Assembly (NCBI RefSeq): GCF_004565465.1
Contig: NZ_SRHY01000028.1
Coordinates: forward strand, 1-42,966
Length of the DNA: 42,966 bases
Source: Lentibacillus salicampi
GTDB lineage: Bacteria; Bacillota; Bacilli; Bacillales; Amphibacillaceae
Direction: 5' to 3'
Shown here: piece by piece, positions 37,963 through 42,966 of the stretch
How positions within the stretch are numbered: position 1 is the first letter of the stretch
How the letters are laid out: every line of letters starts with the position of its first letter
Notes under the pieces: generated by a model
Databases searched by the model: none
What the model saw: the letters and a program-made list of their open reading frames with translations, nothing else
Told to the model about the DNA's origin: nothing
Translations under genes and position numbers: made by a program

Positions 37963-40008
37963 TTAAACCTGACGATCCCAATGCCGATGGGCAGCAACAG
38001 CTTCAATGAATGAAGTTAAAAAGCTGTCTGTAATATCGTTCTGGACAACACCAGCTTCTCCTGTTACATTCACACTCTCTAGTATCTTTTGGCCATCACC
38101 GGTTGCGCCGATCGGTTTATAATGCTTGAACATCTCATGTACCATATAACTAACGTTACGTTTAAATGCGTTGTCCATATCAGGGCCCCCAGCTACATAC
38201 AGGGCGTCAAACAGAACAGGATCACCAGTGTCAAAAGTGGCTTCCGCTTCGAGATCAGAATTATCTGATCCTTTCACTTTACCAAGTGTCGTACTGATAA
38301 CCACCGGATGCGTATTTTGTTCTTTCAATCCATCCACGACTTGTTGAACTGATTTTCCTTCAAAACCTTGGTCAAGCACAACGCCAACTTTTAAGGTATC
38401 TGGCTTGTGTGATGTATTCTCCTGACTGAGCGCAGGGGATGATTTCTTAACATTGGACCCGCCCTCTACCGGGGCTGTCACACCAACATTTTCTGCGACT
38501 TCTTTGGCGAGTTTTAGATCAATGTTCGTAATCATGTCCACAACCTGCTGTCTGATATCCTTGTCATGAACCATACCAAGTTCAAAGCTAAACGCTTCTT
38601 TTATATGAACTTTCTCCGGTTCGCTCATACTATTCCAGAATAAGGCAGCTTGTGAAAAGTGGTCCTTAAAGCTTTCACTTCTGGCTTGAATTTTTCGGCC
38701 TTCTACCTTTTCCTGATAATGAACATAGCCACCTTCTTCTTCTGATGCCGGTCTTGGGTGGTTATCAGACAGGGAGTTTTTGTGGTAGCTGGTGTTCCCA
38801 ACATTGATGGTTTGTCTGCCATAACCATCACGCTGATTGTTATGAAACGGACAAACCGACCGATTGATCGGCAGTTCATGAAAGTTGGGTCCGCCAAGAC
38901 GTATCAATTGCGTATCCGTGTAAGAAAACAATCTGCCCTGTAACAACGGATCATTGGTAAAGTCGATCCCTGGAACAACATGTCCCGGATGGAAAGCCAC
39001 TTGCTCCGTTTCAGCAAATACGTTATCAACGTTCCGATTCAAAGTCATTTTTCCAATGATTTCTACTGGCACGTCTTCTTCAGGCCAGATTTTGGTTGGA
39101 TCAAGCACATCAAAATCAAATTTAAATTCATCTTCTTCCGGAACAACCTGCACGCCGAGTTCCCACTCTGGATAATCACCGTTTTTGATCGATTCATGCA
39201 AGTCCTGCCGGTTAAAGTCAGGATTTTTACCATTTATTTTCTGAGCTTCGTCCCACACTGTAGAATGAACACCAAGCGTTGGTTTCCAATGGAACTTCAC
39301 GAAATGGGATTTTCCCTCTGCATTAACAAACCGGAATGTATGAACACCAAAACCTTCTATCATCCGCAGATTTCTTGGAATAGCCCGATCCGACATCAGC
39401 CACATCATCATATGTGCTGACTCCTGATTGTTTGCTATGAAATCCCAGAACGTATCGTGTGCTGATGCTGCTTGCGGATAACCGGTATCAGGTTCCGGTT
39501 TAACTGCATGGATCAGGTCAGGAAACTTGATTCCGTCCTGGATGAAAAACACCGGCATATTATTACCGACCAGATCAAAGTTTCCTTCTTCTGTATAAAA
39601 TTTCGTTGCAAACCCCCGCACATCCCGTGGGATATCCGGAGATCCCTTAGAACCAGCTACAGTGGAGAACCGGACAAATACCGGAACTTTAGAGCCTGGT
39701 TCCTGTAGAAATCCAGCCTTTGTATAAGGCTCCATCGATTTATATAGTTCAAATTCACCATGAGCGCCATATCCCCTAGCATGAACAACTCTTTCCGGAA
39801 TCCGTTCATGATCAAAGTGGGTCATTTTTTCTCGAAAATGGAAGTCTTCCATAAGGGTGGGGCCGCGCTCCCCTACTTTCAGGGAAAACTCATCTTCCGA
39901 AACCTTCAGCCCTTGATTTGTTGTCATGTGCTTATCGCGTTCATCACTCCGAAACTGTTCCAGCTGTTCGTCTTTACTGTTGCCGTTATTGTTGCGCTTA
40001 TCGCTCAT
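37963..40008 (-). CDS. katE: Large-subunit catalase (HPII type)
   Basis: Converts hydrogen peroxide to water and oxygen in the cytoplasm. 681 residues, the size of clade 2 catalases. The heme catalase core includes VVHARGYGAHGEFE (catalytic H76), RFSTVAGSKGSPDIPRDVRG, DLVGNNMPVFFIQDG (catalytic Asn) and RLFSYTDTQLIRLG (heme Tyr). A C-terminal DJ-1/GATase-like domain (about 540-681) has VGVVLDQGFEGKSVQ and LYVAGGPDMDN. GGAGG lies 11 bases before the ATG. A sigma-B-type promoter upstream predicts general-stress control. Confidence 0.97.
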   Translation of the reverse strand: MSDKRNNNGNSKDEQLEQFRSDERDKHMTTNQGLKVSEDEFSLKVGERGPTLMEDFHFREKMTHFDHERIPERVVHARGYGAHGEFELYKSMEPYTKAGFLQEPGSKVPVFVRFSTVAGSKGSPDIPRDVRGFATKFYTEEGNFDLVGNNMPVFFIQDGIKFPDLIHAVKPEPDTGYPQAASAHDTFWDFIANNQESAHMMMWLMSDRAIPRNLRMIEGFGVHTFRFVNAEGKSHFVKFHWKPTLGVHSTVWDEAQKINGKNPDFNRQDLHESIKNGDYPEWELGVQVVPEEDEFKFDFDVLDPTKIWPEEDVPVEIIGKMTLNRNVDNVFAETEQVAFHPGHVVPGIDFTNDPLLQGRLFSYTDTQLIRLGGPNFHELPINRSVCPFHNNQRDGYGRQTINVGNTSYHKNSLSDNHPRPASEEEGGYVHYQEKVEGRKIQARSESFKDHFSQAALFWNSMSEPEKVHIKEAFSFELGMVHDKDIRQQVVDMITNIDLKLAKEVAENVGVTAPVEGGSNVKKSSPALSQENTSHKPDTLKVGVVLDQGFEGKSVQQVVDGLKEQNTHPVVISTTLGKVKGSDNSDLEAEATFDTGDPVLFDALYVAGGPDMDNAFKRNVSYMVHEMFKHYKPIGATGDGQKILESVNVTGEAGVVQNDITDSFLTSFIEAVAAHRHWDRQV

Positions 40009-40054
40009 GACTTAAAAATCCTCCTTGTTTAATGCTCAATTACCTTTTTAGCCA

Positions 40055-40080
40055 ATTCCCGGCAGGTAATACTTCCAAAC
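40055..40080 (-). promoter_or_regulatory. Sigma-B-type promoter for katE
   Basis: GTTTGG (40080-40075), 14 bp, GGGAAT (40060-40055). This agrees with the sigma-B consensus GTTT-N13-15-GGGWAW, and katE of B. subtilis is a known sigma-B gene. Confidence 0.75.
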
Positions 40081-40139
40081 ATTAAACAAGGAGACAGTTT
40101 AAAGAACTATTTTGTTGTTAAAATAATGAAGATTCATAA

Positions 40140-40607
40140 CTACCGCATGCTTTCTTTAACGGCACGATCCGCATCACGTTTCATTTGCTTCCGTTTTAGA
40201 TCTTCGCGTTTATCATATTTCTTTTTCCCTCTGCCAACACCAATCAGCGCTTTGGCCACGCCATTTTTAATGTAAACCTTAAGTGGCACAAGTGAGTAAC
40301 CTTTCTGTTGAATCAAACCGACCAATTTATCAATCTCTTTCCGGTGCAGCAGCAGCTTGCGTGAACGCGTCGGGTCGTGGTTAAATTGGTTTCCCTGTTC
40401 ATACGGCGCAATATGCATATTAACAAGTTGCATTTCACCACGGTGATCAATCCGTGCGTGTGAATCCTTTAAATTGATACGGCCAGCGCGAATTGACTTA
40501 ATTTCCGTTCCCCGCAGTACAATCCCGGCCTCATACGTTTCTTCTATAAAAAAATCATGCCGTGCTTTTTTATTTTGTGCAAGTGTCTTTCCAGTTCCTT
40601 TTGGCAT
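40140..40607 (-). CDS. smpB: SsrA-binding protein SmpB
   Basis: Binds tmRNA and delivers it to stalled ribosomes. 155 residues with the family signatures [47 protein letters not shown]-like [17 protein letters not shown] and the basic C-terminal tail [17 protein letters not shown] that enters the mRNA channel. The ssrA gene is about 2.4 kb downstream with katE between. Confidence 0.98.
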   Translation of the reverse strand: MPKGTGKTLAQNKKARHDFFIEETYEAGIVLRGTEIKSIRAGRINLKDSHARIDHRGEMQLVNMHIAPYEQGNQFNHDPTRSRKLLLHRKEIDKLVGLIQQKGYSLVPLKVYIKNGVAKALIGVGRGKKKYDKREDLKRKQMKRDADRAVKESMR

Positions 40608-40639
40608 ACGTGCGCCCTCCTACTACTTCCATGGTACTT

Positions 40640-40668
40640 ATTTTACCAAAAAAAAACCCTTATGCCAA
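40640..40668 (-). promoter_or_regulatory. smpB promoter
   Basis: TTGGCA (40668-40663), 17 bp, TAAAAT (40645-40640). The -35 is within the palindrome TGCCAATTGGCA (40663-40674). GGAGGGC precedes the smpB ATG, about 30 bases further on. Confidence 0.75.
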
Positions 40669-40743
40669 TTGGCAATGAGGTCATCTTCCTTTCCTCAGTC
40701 CTTCCAACTAACCGCCGTGACACTTGTATCATTCCATCGTTTC

Positions 40744-40776
40744 AAAAAAGCCTGAGGTATTTAAAGAATCCCAGGC
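40744..40776 (-). terminator. Terminator of the ZIP transporter gene
   Basis: On the minus strand GCCTGGGAT and a matching ATACCTCAGGC flank a short AT loop, followed by TTTTTTG. Lies about 20 bases after the stop. Confidence 0.8.
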
Positions 40777-40798
40777 AATTTTTGAACGAAAGACAATT

Positions 40799-41608
40799 TC
40801 ATATAAACAGCAGCAAACTGAGAGCCATAACAGCCATACCGCCAACCACACCGTAAATCGATACATGTGCCTCATCATACTTCCGGGCAGCCGGCAAGAG
40901 TTCATCAAGCGAAATGAAAACCATAATGCCGGCGACTGCTGCAAAAATGACGCCAAACATGATGTCATTGAGAAATGGCATCAATACGAAAAAACCCACC
41001 AGTGCTCCGACAGGCTCAGCAAGCCCCGATAAGAATGACCAGCGAAAAGCTTTGCCCTTATCGCCCGTCGAATAATAAATCGGGACAGAGACAGCAATAC
41101 CTTCAGGGATGTTATGAATGGCGATGGCGAATGTAATGGCGATGCCCAAAGCCGGATCCTGAAGCGTTGACATGAATGTAGCAATGCCCTCAGGAAAATT
41201 GTGAATCCCAATCGCCAAAGCTGCAAACGTGCCCATTCGCAGCAAGGCAGGATCATTTATTACCGAACCGTTTTTGTCCATGTCTTCAACTGACTTCAGC
41301 TCATGCGGATTGGATTGCTTGGGGATAAAGCGGTCGATAATAGCGATCAGCAAAATCCCGCCGAAAAAACCGGCGACCGTCGTCCAGCTTCCACCTTCCT
41401 CACCCATAGCACCTGTTAATGCATCCTGGGCTTTAGGGAATATATCGATCATCGATACATAAATCATGACACCTGCTGAAAAGCCGAGTGCAAATGATAA
41501 AAACTTTGTATTGGTAGTTTTGGCAAAGAAAGCCAGCACACTGCCGATACCGGTTGCCAGGCCGGCAAGTAATGTAAACAGAAATGCCAGCAGCACATCA
41601 TGTGACAT
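40799..41608 (-). CDS. ZIP-family divalent metal transporter (ZupT-like)
   Basis: Membrane importer for zinc or other divalent metals. Numbered from the ATG at 41608 (AAGGTGG upstream) it has 269 residues with about eight membrane spans. The ZIP signatures are [10 protein letters not shown] and [10 protein letters not shown] in the two metal-binding helices, with acidic SLDELLPAA near the C-terminus. The loop between the third and fourth spans has only scattered His. Substrate is not settled by sequence, but the next gene is a metal-binding lipoprotein. Confidence 0.93.
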   Translation of the reverse strand: MSHDVLLAFLFTLLAGLATGIGSVLAFFAKTTNTKFLSFALGFSAGVMIYVSMIDIFPKAQDALTGAMGEEGGSWTTVAGFFGGILLIAIIDRFIPKQSNPHELKSVEDMDKNGSVINDPALLRMGTFAALAIGIHNFPEGIATFMSTLQDPALGIAITFAIAIHNIPEGIAVSVPIYYSTGDKGKAFRWSFLSGLAEPVGALVGFFVLMPFLNDIMFGVIFAAVAGIMVFISLDELLPAARKYDEAHVSIYGVVGGMAVMALSLLLFI

Positions 41609-41721
41609 GGTTGATCCACCTTCTTTGTTGTTCATATTAATCATAATTACTCAGGTAAATTTTTCTGCCAATCATTTTATTATATTCCAACAAAGCCCAA
41701 AACGTAACAGATGATTCCAAA

Positions 41722-41775
41722 AAACAAATAAGACGATGGTGGTGCTCTTAAACTCCACCATCGTCTTATTTGTTT
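41722..41775. terminator. Strong 21-bp perfect inverted repeat, probable terminator
   Basis: AAACAAATAAGACGATGGTGG and its perfect complement (41755-41775) around a 12-base loop. On the minus strand TTTTTT follows, so it should terminate the metal-binding lipoprotein gene, ahead of the ZIP gene. Confidence 0.88.
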
Positions 41776-41875
41776 ATCCTATTTTCTGCTTTTTACTTTG
41801 TTCACTTTTAACGCAGTTCCCCGACAGGGTACTCTCCAATTGATTCAGAATTAGCGAGCTTATTAGCTGAAAAGC

Positions 41876-42814
41876 TTAGTTTGTTAACCCTTCAGCAATC
41901 ATATCCGCGTTCCACTCCAGCATTTTAATATACGTATCCCCTTCCTGGCCAGGTTTTCCCAATGAATCGGTAAAGATTTCTCCGGCAATGGGAACCCCGG
42001 TTTCATCCGATACGGTTTCCATACTGCGCGGATCGACACTTGTTTCCACAAATAATGCGGGCACATCTTTTTCGTCAATCAAATCCACAACTGATTTAAT
42101 TTGATCCGGTGTTCCTTCATTTTCATCGTTAATTTCCCAAATATAGGCTGCCTCAAAACCATACGCTGCGGAAAAATACTTGAACGCACCTTCACTGGTT
42201 ATTAAGTATCGTTTATCTTCCGGGACTTCGGCTACTTTCTGTTTGATTTTTTCGTCTAATTCTTCAAGCTTATCAATATATGCAGCAGCATTTTCCTGAT
42301 AGGCTTCCTTATGATCCGGGTCAATTTTTATTAAAGCATCCCGTGCATTTTTGGCATACGTGATACCGTTCTGGACGTCCAGCCATGCGTGTGGATCTTC
42401 CTCTCCTTTGTGACCACCGGATTGAAGTAACTTCGGTTCCACCCCTTCACTAATAGGGAAGACAGGAGCATCTTCACCGTCTTTACCAGCCGTCTGGATC
42501 ATTTTTTCAAACCATGAATTGCCCGCCTCCAAATTCAACCCGTTATAGAACACGGCATCCGCATCTGTCACTACCTGAACATCCTCAGGCAGCGGATCAT
42601 ACTGGTGCGGATCGGATCCGATTGGTGCAAGATTCTGTACATCAGCATGCTCGCCGGCCACATTTTTGACAATATCATAAACAACTGAATAAGTTGTTAC
42701 AATATCCAAGCTTCCTTCTCCGCCTTCAGCGTCACCGTTAGCTTGATTGTCTCCTGAGCAGCCTGCCAGACCTGTAAACATAATAAATAACGTAATAAAT
42801 AGTATTTTCCTCAT
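41876..42814 (-). CDS. Metal ABC transporter substrate-binding lipoprotein (PsaA/MntC type, probably Mn)
   Basis: Extracellular lipoprotein capturing metal for an ABC importer. The signal peptide ends in lipobox LAGC with lipidated C19. Ligands in cluster A-I positions are H70 (GSDPHQYD), H142 (EDPHAWLD), E208 (TSEGAFKYF) and D283 (EIFTDS). This His2-Glu-Asp set is characteristic of Mn-type PsaA/MntC, and the His-rich loop of zinc-type ZnuA is missing. GAGGGGGC precedes the ATG. The permease and ATPase genes are not in the window. They may lie to the right. Confidence 0.92.
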   Translation of the reverse strand: MRKILFITLFIMFTGLAGCSGDNQANGDAEGGEGSLDIVTTYSVVYDIVKNVAGEHADVQNLAPIGSDPHQYDPLPEDVQVVTDADAVFYNGLNLEAGNSWFEKMIQTAGKDGEDAPVFPISEGVEPKLLQSGGHKGEEDPHAWLDVQNGITYAKNARDALIKIDPDHKEAYQENAAAYIDKLEELDEKIKQKVAEVPEDKRYLITSEGAFKYFSAAYGFEAAYIWEINDENEGTPDQIKSVVDLIDEKDVPALFVETSVDPRSMETVSDETGVPIAGEIFTDSLGKPGQEGDTYIKMLEWNADMIAEGLTN

Positions 42815-42966
42815 ATATTTCGCCCCCTCATTATTAATAACTCAACTTTCGCACCAACAAAATCGTAGTTAGCTTAAAACATGCAAGTGCTTGTAGAATT
42901 TAAAATAGGAGTTTGACATTACGTTTAAACATGAAAAAACACCTCAACATTTGGTATAGTTAATTT
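42815..42966. other. Upstream region of the metal-binding lipoprotein
   Basis: 150 AT-rich bases up to the window edge with no gene. No clear MntR or Zur operator is recognised. A sigma-A promoter is not obvious, and the gene may be the last of an operon entering from outside. Confidence 0.4.

Noticed and set aside
40474..40856. Plus-strand frames across smpB and its upstream region
   Set aside because: They overlap a conserved gene in antisense and an intergenic promoter region, with no start signals.

Overview
The window is an almost complete Siphoviridae-type prophage (about 1-37,400) sitting against the 3' end of the host ssrA (tmRNA) gene, followed by about 5.5 kb of host chromosome. 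The host genes (ssrA, smpB, a large HPII-type catalase, a ZIP metal transporter and a PsaA/MntC-type metal-binding lipoprotein), the strong Shine-Dalgarno sequences, GTG/TTG starts, a sigma-B-like promoter and moderate G+C point to a low-GC Gram-positive of the Bacillaceae, plausibly the Virgibacillus/Oceanobacillus/Lentibacillus group. The genus is inference.

Almost all phage genes are on the minus strand and are transcribed from right to left. Right end (35.1-37.4 kb): LexA-like repressor and tyrosine integrase on the plus strand, divergent from a Cro-like gene. Their two promoters have 17-bp spacers, and a repeated 15-bp operator lies within or overlapping each spacer. Early region (34.9-24.4 kb): BRO-N antirepressor, small HTH and zinc-binding proteins, Gam-like nuclease inhibitor, ERF annealing protein, HNH nuclease, replication initiator, G39P-like loader, DnaB helicase, SSB, a PD-(D/E)XK resolvase-like protein and many very small genes. 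Second replication block (24.3-20.1 kb): primase/RepA-like helicase fusion, an AT-rich repeat array (candidate origin), MazG, RusA and a RinA-family late activator. A terminator and a possible late promoter follow.

Late region (19.7 kb to the left edge), in transcription order: zinc-ribbon protein, HNH nuclease, a putative cos region, TerS, TerL, two-TM protein, portal, ClpP-type protease, HK97 capsid, head fibre, connector, adaptor, gp10-like protein, tail terminator, major tail protein, tail assembly chaperone with a -1 frameshift extension, tape measure, Dit, two unassigned tail proteins, a Tal/fibre with a C-terminal S74-like chaperone, then XhlA-like protein, phi-LC3-type holin and amidase. 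The left attachment site is not visible and probably lies just outside the window.

The points most worth following up are two replication modules each with its own repeat array, the 37-bp repeats flanking the putative cos region, the operator set, the -1 frameshift site, a duplicated hairpin-enclosed element upstream of two early genes, and a series of 23-26-residue membrane peptides with start signals. I found no complete novel defence or retroelement system, CRISPR array, tRNA or insertion sequence.
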